From the NCBI RefSeq assembly GCF_026626665.1, contig NZ_JAPNKE010000002.1, forward strand, positions 6,983,168 to 7,047,167: DNA of 64,000 bases. The letters run 5' to 3'. Under the pieces are notes generated by a model. The model saw nothing but the letters and a program-made list of their open reading frames with translations, made no database searches and had not been told where the DNA came from. This stretch comes from Nannocystis pusilla. Lineage in GTDB: Bacteria; Myxococcota_A; Polyangia; Nannocystales; Nannocystaceae. Positions 35,079 to 43,853 of the stretch are shown in pieces. Each line of letters starts with the position of its first letter. Positions within the stretch are counted from its first letter, which is position 1. Position numbers and translations under genes: made by a program.

Positions 35079-35391
35079 TCTCCCAGAGTGACCCGCAAAA
35101 CCACCTCGCACAAGCGCGATCGCGGCATCGAGGCCCGCCGCCGCGACCGCGCGCGGCCTGGCCATGCGTCGAGTTCTTCGCAGTTCACGCCGGCCGGCGC
35201 GCCGTCGCCCGCGGTCGGCGGCCGGGGTCGCGCGACCTCCATGCTGTAGTCATATGTCCCTTCGGACATGTCGCGTCCACGCGGAGGCCGGGAGATCCAC
35301 GCGGTCGCCCGCGTCGCGCGGGGGCGTCTGCGCGGGGCGCGGGCCGAGCCGCGCGCGCTTTCGTCGGCGGCTGTCGTGCTACCGTCGCGCC
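35079..35391. other. Divergent gap with one palindromic unit
   Basis: Holds ATGTCC-CTTC-GGACAT at 35254-35269, a perfect hairpin flanked by CAT and GTC. The rest is Arg-rich in all frames and looks non-coding. It must contain the promoters of the GH114-like gene and the DUF3592 gene, but no clear boxes were seen. Confidence 0.6.
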
Positions 35392-36423
35392 ATGACGAGA
35401 CGTTCGCAGGTGTGGTCATTGTCGGCGCTGCTCTTCGGGGCCTGCACCGGCTCGGGCTCCGACGACAGCTCCGGAGCTCCTGCCACCGACACCGAGGCCA
35501 CCACCGAGCCAGGCACTGCCTCCGACGCCACCACCACCGACCCCTCGACCGGCGTCCCGACCTCCGGCGCCACCGACGACCCGACCGGGGCGACCGCGAG
35601 CACCACCGCCGACCCGACCGGCCAGACCGTCACCGGCACGACCGACGAGCCCGGCACCAGCACGGGTCCGACCAGCGAGACCACCGACGGCACCACGGGC
35701 GCCGCCCAGGTCGAGCTGCCGCCGCCCGACGGCGAGTTCGACTACCAGCTCGGCGAATCCTACGACCCGCCGATGGGCGTCACGATCGTCTCGCGCGACC
35801 GCAACGCCGCGCCGGCGCCGGGCCTCTACAACATCTGCTACGTCAACGGCTTCCAGGTCCAGCCCGACGAGGAGGACTTCTGGCTCGACGACCACCCCGA
35901 CCTGGTGCTGCGCGACGGGATGGGCAACCCGGTGATCGACCAGGACTGGGACGAGATGCTGCTCGATACCAGCACGCCGGAGAAGCGGGCCGCGCTGGCG
36001 GAGATCGTCGGCGGGTGGATCGCCGCCTGCGGGGCCGACGGCTTCGACGCGATCGAGATCGACAACCTCGACTCCTACTCGCGCTCGAAGAAGCTGCTGA
36101 CCCAGGACGACGCCGTCGCCTACATGGCGCTGCTGTCGGCCGCTGCGCACGCCGAGAATCTGGCGATCGCGCAGAAGAACTCGACCGAGCTGCTCGATCG
36201 CAGGGACGAGATGGGCACCGACTTCGCGGTCGCCGAGGAGTGCAACACCTACGAGGAGTGCGGCGATTACATCGCCGCCTACGGCGACGCGGTGCTGATG
36301 ATCGAGTACGTCGAGGCCGACTTCACGACCGGCTGCGAGCAGTACCCGCAGATGTCGATCGTCCTGCGCGACCTCGACCTGGTCGCCCCGGGCTCGCCCG
36401 GCTACCTCCGCGAAGCCTGCTGA
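35392..36423 (+). CDS. GH114-like (endo-alpha-1,4-polygalactosaminidase family) lipoprotein
   Basis: 343 residues. MTRRSQVWSLSALLFGACTG is a lipoprotein signal with Cys18. A Thr/Ser/Gly/Asp linker extends to about residue 105. The catalytic fold is a TIM barrel of the GH114 (DUF297) type: FDYQLGESYDP, LYNICYVNGFQVQP, DQDWDEMLLDTSTPEKRAAL and DGFDAIEIDNLDSYSRSKKL (barrel Asp/Glu). Late strands are AIAQKNSTELL, FAVAEECNTYEECGDY and VLMIEYVEA. The family cleaves galactosamine-containing polysaccharides. Activity here is inferred from fold only. It is convergent with a beta-helix protein and close to exopolysaccharide genes. Confidence 0.78.
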   Translation: MTRRSQVWSLSALLFGACTGSGSDDSSGAPATDTEATTEPGTASDATTTDPSTGVPTSGATDDPTGATASTTADPTGQTVTGTTDEPGTSTGPTSETTDGTTGAAQVELPPPDGEFDYQLGESYDPPMGVTIVSRDRNAAPAPGLYNICYVNGFQVQPDEEDFWLDDHPDLVLRDGMGNPVIDQDWDEMLLDTSTPEKRAALAEIVGGWIAACGADGFDAIEIDNLDSYSRSKKLLTQDDAVAYMALLSAAAHAENLAIAQKNSTELLDRRDEMGTDFAVAEECNTYEECGDYIAAYGDAVLMIEYVEADFTTGCEQYPQMSIVLRDLDLVAPGSPGYLREAC

Positions 36424-36448
36424 CCGCGAATGTCCTGTGCGGCCGGAA

Positions 36449-38274
36449 TCACCGCCCGCACAGGCGCTCGGCGAGCTGGCGCTCGTACAGCGACTCGGGC
36501 ACCAGCCCCGCCTGATTGCTGCCCTCGATGTAGCCGGCGGGCTGGTCGAACGGCGCCGGCGGCTTGTCGCCCGAGAACGTGCCCGAGCCGCCGATCGCGT
36601 AGTTCTGGGCCGTGGGCGGGCGCTGGATGACCGCGACGCCGTCACCGCTCGCGTAGTTCCACGCGACCGAGTGCGCCGACGACCAGCCGTGGCCGGTGCC
36701 GTAGTCGCCGCGGTTGTACAGGCCCAGCACCACGAGCCCGTCCTTGGCCGGTTCCGACTCGACCACGTTGTCGTAGAGCAGCCCCATGCTCCACCGGCGG
36801 TGGCCCTCGCTCGACGCGTTGGGCCCCGTCGACGTCGAGCGGTGGAACACCACCCCGAGGTGTACGACGTCCCGTTGGACACGAAGTGATGGCGCCCGTT
36901 CGTCGCGTGACAGTCGGTGAACAGCACCTGCTGGGCGTTGCTGACGTCGAAGTTGTACATGCGCTCGCCCGTGATCTGCGCCACCGGGTCGAGCGCGCGC
37001 GCGTCGGCCACCGTGACCTGCACGCCCGTCTGCACCGTGACCGCCGCGAAGCCGAAGTGCAGCGCGGTGAACCGGCGCACCCACGCGTCCTCGACCCCGC
37101 GCAGGGCGATCGCCGACCACGCGTGGTCCTCGTCGTCGCCGCCGAGCGTGTCGATGTCGATGCGCAGGTCCTCGACCCCGACCTCGGTCACCAGCCCCTC
37201 GCGGTCGGCCTTGTACACGTAGGACTGCGACAGCGCGCGGTCGAGGTGGTTGAACACCGGCGCGTCGATCGTCAGCGTCGCCCCCGCGATCGCCAGGATC
37301 TGCCGCTTGAACACCAGCGGCTGCGAATCGACCGTCCACGGCCCGTCCTCGCCGGTCCCGCCGTGGTCGACCGCCGCCAGCCACGCGTCGGTGCAGGGGT
37401 GCACGATCACCACGTGATCGCCGACGGCGTAGAGCGACGGATCGGCGACCTCGAAGGTGCGCGCGCCGACCGGCACCCGCTCGCTGACGATGTCGCTGCG
37501 CGTGCCCGGCAGCTCGGCCTGCCACCTGTCGTTGGCCCCGCTGCCCACCACCAGCACCGTCCGCTGGTGCGGCTCGTCGCCGAGCGCCCGCAAGATCGTG
37601 CTGGTGGCCGGATCGTCACCGTCGCCGGCGCCGCGCAGCACCACCCCGCTGTGCTGCAGCCGCACCGTGCCGTGGATCTCGTACTCCCCCGGCGCCAGCA
37701 GCACGGCGCCGCGCAGCCCGTCGACCCCGAGCGGCAGCGCCCCGAGCTCGTCGATCGCCTGCTGCAGATGCTCGGTGTTGTCGCCGGCGACGGGGCCGAC
37801 GCCGAGCACCGTCGGCACGTCGGGGATCGGCGCCTCGCCGCGGTGATAGCCGGCCCAGCTGAAGTCGGCGATCCGGTTGCCCTGGTCGTCGGCGACGTAG
37901 GTCAGCGCGTCGCCCTCGACCGGGACGATCTGCGACGTCCAGCTCCCCGGCGGCTGCTCCAGCGGCGGCGGGCACAGGGCCGCGCCGGTGGTGCTTTCGT
38001 CGCCCGTGCTGCCGGTCTCGGACGTCCCACCGCCGAGGTCGGGCGTCGGGGCGGTGGTGGTGACGACGCCGTCGGTCGGATCGACGCTCGTGGTCGGCAG
38101 CGCCGTGGTCCCCGTCGTCGTCGCGCCGGTGGTCGGGTCGCCGGTGCCCGCGGTCTCGCTGCTGCTCGCGTCGGTGGTCGTGGTCCCGCTCGCGGGACAG
38201 GCCGCGCCGCCGACGAAGATGAGGCCACACAGCACAAGGCCGCGACGCGAGCCGACCACGGGCGAGGATGTCAT
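36449..38274 (-). CDS. Right-handed beta-helix secreted protein (one frameshift)
   Basis: About 608 residues. The signal MTSSPVVGSRRGLVLCGLIF ends at GGAACPAS, a possible lipobox. A Thr-rich linker leads to the catalytic or binding part: GNRIADFSWAGYHRGEAPIP matches the pectate-lyase-superfamily opening. AIDELGALPLGVDGLRGAVL, GEYEIHGTVRLQHSGVVLRG and ILAIAGATLTID are parallel-beta-helix rungs. The frame moves at a run of four C/G at 36853-36856, after which it reads GVVFHRSTSTGPNASSEGHR and GLLYDNVVES. It ends in LYERQLAERLCGR. Carbohydrate lyase or hydrolase activity on a surface polymer is inferred. Confidence 0.72.
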
Positions 38275-38854
38275 GCCGGCAACCTATCAACCGCGTCCGC
38301 GGCGAACAAGGCGCGCTCCTGCTCGCGCCGTGGCGGCGTCCCAAGCTGGGGCCGCACCGGCTGCGAGCTGGGGGCACGCGTCTGCCGAGGTCGCCGCGCG
38401 ACGGCTCGGGATGCGCTCCTCGCTCGGCCCATGTCTCTTCTGCTCGAATGGACATGCTCTTACGAACATGCCCTTCAGAACATGTCTTTTAATCTATATC
38501 CGTCGCGACTGCGCCTCGCCGACGGTACGTCGGTGTGCGACGGAGACGGCGAGGGTCGGGACCGCCCGTTGGCTCCCGGTGGCGGGGCCGCAGGGGCCGA
38601 AGCCGAGCGGGCGGGCCCCTCGCGGGCGAACTGCCGGCGAGGACTGAGGGGTAGATCTCTGCGGCGAGGACTCGGCCGCCGACCCGCGGAAGCCGTTCGT
38701 TCGCCCCGCAGCAGCAGGTCCGAAGCAGCCCGGCAGGCCGGGTGCCGCTCGGGCTAGTATCCTTGTCACGTGCGCCGGACCTCCGCCGACTCGACCTGAC
38801 GCGCGTTCTTGCGACCCCCCTATCGCGCCCGCTCCCCCGTCGCGGCCTTCGCCG
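38275..38854. other. Divergent gap of 580 bp with a palindromic array
   Basis: The array lies at 38431-38487. Outside it the sequence is G+C-rich with no supported gene; the open frames are short and Arg/Ala/Pro-rich. Confidence 0.6.
38431..38487. repeat. Palindromic array, 4 units (last three 14 bp apart)
   Basis: ATG starts lie at 38431, 38454, 38468 and 38482. The units ATGCTCTTACGAAC and ATGCCCTTCAGAAC are phased at 14 bp; the first is 23 bp upstream. The same RACATGYC core is seen at every junction. Confidence 0.8.
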
Positions 38855-41240
38855 ATGTCCCCTCCCAAGATCCCGTCCGTGGTGGTTCGCGGCCTCGAGC
38901 CCGAGGCCGCGGTCAGCTCGATCGCGCGCGACCGGCCGTCCCAGCCGCCGTGGTCGCGGATCTTGCTCGGCCTGGCGATCGCGGGCCCGGCCCTGTGGCT
39001 CGGCGGAGTGCCGTCGGTCGTGGTGCCCGGCTTCTGCGCGGTGGTGCTGGCGCTGTGGATCCGCCTGTGTACGCGCAGCGAGCAGCCGCTGCGCGTGCCC
39101 TCGGGCGCGTTCATCGGCCTGTTCGCCGCCGGGCTGACGCTGCTGCAGTGGATGCCGCTGCCGCTGTTCGTGCGCGAGCTGGTGGCGCCCGGCCTGACCG
39201 CGCGCGTCGCCGCGGCGCTGACCGGCAGCGGCGCGACGGCGTGGCCGAGCCTCACCTGTCCCCGGGGACAGCGCGCTGGAGGCCGCGCGCCTGCTCGCGC
39301 TGACCGGCCTGTTCGTCGGCGCCGCGCAGCTGTCGTGGCGCGTCAGCGCCGGCCTGGTCGCGCTGGCCGGCTCGCTGGTGGCGCTGATCGGCCTCACCCA
39401 GGCGGCCTTCGGCGTCGAGGCGATCTACGGCCTCTACCAGCCGCTGCAGGTCGACCCGACGATCACCCCGGCGTTGCTGACGACCTTCGTCAACGCCAAC
39501 CACCAGGCCGGCCTGTTCCTGCTCGGGATCTTCAGCGCCGGCGCGCTGGCGGTGCACATGCGGCTGCAGGGCCGCACGACCACCGACGCGGTGCTGGTCG
39601 GCCGCCTGCGCGAGCGCCGGCTGGCGGCCCTCGGGGCCCTGGCGATCCAGGGCGCGGCGCTGCTGCTGTCGCTGTCGCGGGCGGCGATCGTCGCCCTCGC
39701 GGTGGTCGCCCCGGTGGCGCTGATGCTCGCCTGGCGAAACGGACCTGTCCCTGCGGGCAGGTCCAAGTCGCGCGACCCGCAGGGCCGGCTGTGGCTGCAG
39801 CGCGCGGCCCTGGCGGCCGGGCTCGGGCTGCTCGCGCTGGTGGTCGCGCGCCAGGGCGCGTGGGCCGAGCTGTCGACGCTGTGGCGCGTCAACGAGGCCG
39901 AGACCAAGTTCCGCATCGCCTCCGACGCGGTCGCGCTGATCGACCTGTCGCCGGTGCTCGGCGTGGGCCGCGGCGCCTTCCTCGACCTGTTCCCCGCCGT
40001 CGACTCGCGCCCGCTCGGCGTGGTCCACACCCACCTCGAGTCGGCCCCCGCGGCGATGCTGATCGAGTGGGGCCCGCTCGGCGGCGGCCTCGTCGCGCTG
40101 GGCCTTTTGTGGTGGTGGATCGCCGCCGTCTACAGCACCGGCAGCGGCCGCCACGTCAGCGCCCGCCGCGTCGCCCTGTGCGGCCCCCTGGCCCTGGCGA
40201 TCCACAACCTCGCCGACTTCAACCTCGAGTTCCTCGGCGTCGCCGCGCCGCTGTGCGCCCTCGCCGGCGCGCTGTCGGAGCGCCGCGGCTTCTTCCGCGC
40301 CCCGGCCCGCCCGGCCATCCTCGTCGGCGGCCTCAGCCTGGCCGGCGCCGCCGCGCTGGCGCTGTGGGCCCAGCCCTACACCTGGCAGAACCGCACCACG
40401 GGCGACGCCGCGGTGCTCGCCGGGGACATGTCCCCCGAGGCAGCTCAGCGCATGCGCCCGCTCGACGCCTCGCTGCACATCCTGCTGGCCCAGCGCGCGC
40501 TCGAGATCGAGGACTGGGCGCAGGCGCGGGCGCGGGCGACGGTGGCGAGCGAGCTGCAGCCGGCCAACTCCGACGCGTGGCTGCGGCGGGCCCACGCGGC
40601 GCGCGAGCTGGGCGACGCGGCCGAGTCGGCGAGCTCGCTGGCGCGGACTCTGGCGACGATGCGTCACCCGCCCGACCTCGACCTGACGCGCTACCTGCTG
40701 GGCCGCTACCCCAACGCCGAGGAGCTGGCGCCGCTGATGCCGAAGGAGCTGGCGCCGTGGACCGTGGTGATGGAGTCGTTGATCGCCGAGGCCCCGGCCT
40801 ACGCGGCGATCCTCGCGGCCGCGCGCAGCCAGGTCGACGGCCGCGAGCCGCCGGTGTTGCACATGCAAGTGCGCCTGGCCCTCGCGCTCGACAACCCCTC
40901 GCTGGCGCTCCACTACGCCCGCCTGCTCCGCGTGCTCGCGCCGCACGAGGTCCACAGCCACCTGCTGCTGGCGCGCGCGCTCGAGAGCCAGCGGGTCCCG
41001 CGGGAGCGCGAGCTGCAGGGCGACCTCGAGGAGGCGCTGGCCCAGGGCCTCATCACCGAGCCGGCCCAGATCGCCCTGCTCGAGGAGAAGCTGCTCGGCT
41101 CGTACCTCCGCGACGGCCAGCCCGACGCCCTCGCCCGCGCCCGCGACCTGCTGCCCCGCCTCCTCGCCCGCCCCGGCGACCGCGCCGCCCTCCAGCGCCG
41201 CCACGCGCTCGAGCGAGCCCTGGCGCAGGCTGGCCGTTAG
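38855..41240 (+). CDS. O-antigen-ligase/Wzy-like membrane protein with C-terminal TPR-like region (one frameshift)
   Basis: About 795 residues. Roughly eleven hydrophobic helices run to about residue 500, including ILLGLAIAGPALWLGGVPSV, LEAARLLALTGLFVGAAQLS, AALLLSLSRAAIVALAVVAP and the large loop FLDLFPAVDSRPLGVVHTHL with ESAPAAMLIEWGP, typical of the O-antigen ligase family. The C-terminal 280 residues are helical repeats. The frame jumps at 39258-39265, inside CTGTCCCCGGGGACAG, a copy of the dispersed palindrome. Reading resumes at GDSALEAARLL. It probably polymerises or ligates a surface polysaccharide in the inner membrane, working with the Wzc-like gene. Confidence 0.8.
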
Positions 41241-41384
41241 GACAGGTCACCGGAGCAGTGAATCGCGGTCCGGAGTGATGTCGACCGCTGGACCGACGCG
41301 TCGAATCGCGGGCCCCGGGTGACGCCGAGCGACATCGCCGAACCGGCGGCTCACGCCGGGGCGCGAGCCTTTGATGCCACCGCC

Positions 41385-41424
41385 AAAAACGCCGAGGGCG
41401 GCGCGATCGCTCGCACCGCCCTCG
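41385..41424 (-). terminator. Intrinsic terminator of fusA
   Basis: Stem CGAGGGCGG (41393-41401) pairs perfectly with CCGCCCTCG (41416-41424) across a 14-nt loop. On the minus strand it is followed by TTTTT at 41389-41385. It lies 28 bp after the EF-G stop. Confidence 0.75.
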
Positions 41425-41451
41425 AATGTGCGGACTCGGGTCCGCGCGGGC

Positions 41452-43551
41452 TCAGCCCTTCTTGTTGCCGGCGTACTTCTTGATGAGGTCGTCCTGCACC
41501 TGGCGGGGGACCGCCTCGTAGCGCTCGAACTCCATCGTGTACTCGGCCTTGCCCTGCGACATGCTGCGGAGCTCGGTCGAGTAGCCGAACATCGTCGCCA
41601 GCGGGACGTGGGCCTCGATGACGCTGATGCCCATGCTCGACTCCGAGTTGATGATGTTGCCGCGGCGACGGACCAGGCCGCCCTGGATGCCGCCCTGGAA
41701 CTCCTCGGGCGTCTCGACGGCGACCTTCATGATCGGCTCGAGCACCTGCGGACCGGCCTTGGGCATGGTCTCCTTGAAGGCCGCGCGGGCGGCGATCTGG
41801 AACGCCATGTCGCTCGAGTCGACCGCGTGGGCCGCACCGTCGTTGACCTCCATCTCGACGCCGACGACGGGGAAGCCGATGAGCACGCCGCGGTCGAGCG
41901 ACTGGCGGAAGCCGTTGTCGCACGACGGGATGTACTCACGCGGGATCTTGCCGCCGACGACGTTGTCGACGAAGCGGTAGGTCTTGTCCGGCGCGTCCTC
42001 GGGCAGCGGGCGCATCACCCCGCCGATCTTCGCGTACTGACCGGAGCCGCCGGTCTGCTTCTTGTGGATGTACGTGAAGGGCACCTCGGACGTGATGGTC
42101 TCGCGGTAGGCCACCTGCGGCTCGCCGACGGTGGTCTCGACCTGGTACTCGCGCTTCATGCGCTCGATGTAGATGTCGAGGTGCAGCTCGCCCATGCCCT
42201 GGATGATGGTCTCGCCCGACTCCTCGTCGCGGTGGACGCGGAAGGTCGGGTCCTCCTTCGAGAAGCGGTTGAGCGCCTTCGAGAAGTTGGCCAGGCCGTC
42301 CTTCTTGGTCGGGGTGACGGCGTAGCTGATGACCGGCGCCGGCACGAACATCGAGCGCATCGAGTAGATGACGTCGGGGCCGGTGAAGGTGTCGCCCGAC
42401 GCGCAGTCGATGCCGAAGAACGCCGCGATGTGACCCGCGCCGACCTCCTCGATGTCGACCATCTCGTCGGCGTGCATGCGCACGAGGCGGCCGACCTTGT
42501 TCTTCTTGCCCGTGCGGGTGTTGAAGATCGTGTCGCCCTTCTTGACGTGGCCCTGGTAGATGCGGATGTAGGTCAGCTGACCGTACTTGCCCTCTTCGAG
42601 CTTGAACGCGAGGGCGCACAGCGGCGAGGCCTCGTCGCTCTTGAGGATGACCTCGGTCTCCTTGCCGTCGTTCGCGATCTGGTAGGCGACGTTCTTCACC
42701 TCGTCCGGCGCCGGCAGGTACTTGACCACGCCGTCGAGCAGGTGCTGCACGGCCTTGTTCTTGTAGGCCGAGCCGCAGAACACCGCGGTGAAGTTGAGCG
42801 ACAGGGTCGCCTTGCGCAGCACCGGCACGATCTCCTCGGCGGTGACGTTGGCGCCGTCGCCCTCGAGGAAGCGCTCCATGATGGTGTCGTCGAAGTCGCC
42901 CAGCGCCTCGACCAGCTTGAGCCGGTACTCCTCGACCGCCTCCTTGAGGTGCTCGGGGCACGGCTCGCGGCGGATGTTCTCGCCGTTGTCGCCGTCGAAG
43001 TAGAGCGCGTCACGGGTGAGCAGGTCGACGACGCCCTCGAACTGGTCCTCGGCGCCGATCGGGTAGGTGACGAGGTGGGCGTTGTGACGCAGCTTCTCGC
43101 GCAGCTGGCGGGTGACCTTGAACGGGTCGGCGCCGGAGCGGTCCATCTTGTTGATGAACGCGAGCCGCGGCACGTTGTAGCGCTTCATCTGCCGGTCGAC
43201 GGTGATCGACTGCGACTGCACGCCGGCGACCGAGCACAGCACGAGGATCGCGCCGTCGAGGACGCTGAGGGCGCGCTCGACCTCGATCGTGAAGTCGACG
43301 TGTCCGGGGGTGTCGATCAGGTTGAGGAAGTGGTCCTTCCACTCGAGGAAGGTGGCAGCCGACTGGATCGTGATGCCCTTCTCGCGCTCGAGGTCCATCG
43401 AGTCCATCGTCGCGCCGACGCCTGACTTGCCCTTGACCTCCTCGATCTTGTGGATCTTCCCCGAGTAGAACAGGATGCGCTCCGAGAGCGTCGTCTTGCC
43501 GGAGTCGATGTGCGCGGAGATCCCGATGTTTCGGACCTTTGCGAGTTCCAT
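41452..43551 (-). CDS. fusA: Elongation factor G of the AHIDSGKT (spd/mitochondrial EFG1-like) class
   Basis: 699 residues, full length. G1 is GISAHIDSGKTTLSERILFY, G2 REKGITIQSAATF, G3 LIDTPGHVDFT and G4 INKMDRSGADP. Domains II-V follow, with RGNIINSE and the C-terminal IEAHVPLATMFGYSTELRSM. Typical proteobacterial EF-G has AHIDAGKT. Ser in place of Ala, with SGVGATMDSMDLEREKGITI, is characteristic of the EFG1 subfamily of spirochaetes, planctomycetes and some deltaproteobacteria that is related to mitochondrial EFG1. It moves the ribosome along mRNA by GTP hydrolysis. Whether a canonical second fusA exists is outside this window. An intrinsic terminator follows. Confidence 0.95.
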   Translation of the reverse strand: MELAKVRNIGISAHIDSGKTTLSERILFYSGKIHKIEEVKGKSGVGATMDSMDLEREKGITIQSAATFLEWKDHFLNLIDTPGHVDFTIEVERALSVLDGAILVLCSVAGVQSQSITVDRQMKRYNVPRLAFINKMDRSGADPFKVTRQLREKLRHNAHLVTYPIGAEDQFEGVVDLLTRDALYFDGDNGENIRREPCPEHLKEAVEEYRLKLVEALGDFDDTIMERFLEGDGANVTAEEIVPVLRKATLSLNFTAVFCGSAYKNKAVQHLLDGVVKYLPAPDEVKNVAYQIANDGKETEVILKSDEASPLCALAFKLEEGKYGQLTYIRIYQGHVKKGDTIFNTRTGKKNKVGRLVRMHADEMVDIEEVGAGHIAAFFGIDCASGDTFTGPDVIYSMRSMFVPAPVISYAVTPTKKDGLANFSKALNRFSKEDPTFRVHRDEESGETIIQGMGELHLDIYIERMKREYQVETTVGEPQVAYRETITSEVPFTYIHKKQTGGSGQYAKIGGVMRPLPEDAPDKTYRFVDNVVGGKIPREYIPSCDNGFRQSLDRGVLIGFPVVGVEMEVNDGAAHAVDSSDMAFQIAARAAFKETMPKAGPQVLEPIMKVAVETPEEFQGGIQGGLVRRRGNIINSESSMGISVIEAHVPLATMFGYSTELRSMSQGKAEYTMEFERYEAVPRQVQDDLIKKYAGNKKG

Positions 43552-43853
43552 GGTAGTGCTCTGCTGACCTTGCCGATGACGAGTGCAGGTGTCGGGGGTC
43601 CGGGCGTCCCGGCAAATGGGATGCGGAGCGAGTCCGCCGCCGGCCCTCCGAGCCTGTTGTGCTGCTCGACCCCTCGATCCTCGGACCTGGATGGCCCTCG
43701 GCCGGGGGGTCGAAGTTTTGCCCTGGAGCCCGAAAGACAACCCCTGTGGGTGCTTTTGAGCGCGCGGAGCATGCCACAAGGTGCCCCGCTTGGCCGCTTG
43801 AGGCTGCCCGGCGGGGCGTGATCGTCCGCACCCGCCCCGCGCGCCGCGAGCGC
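43552..43853. other. 302-bp gap upstream of fusA
   Basis: Lies between the transketolase stop and the EF-G start, both on the minus strand. It must hold the fusA leader. No palindromic unit, RNA gene or clear -35/-10 pair was recognised. The 12 bp before the EF-G ATG lack a strong ribosome site. Confidence 0.5.
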
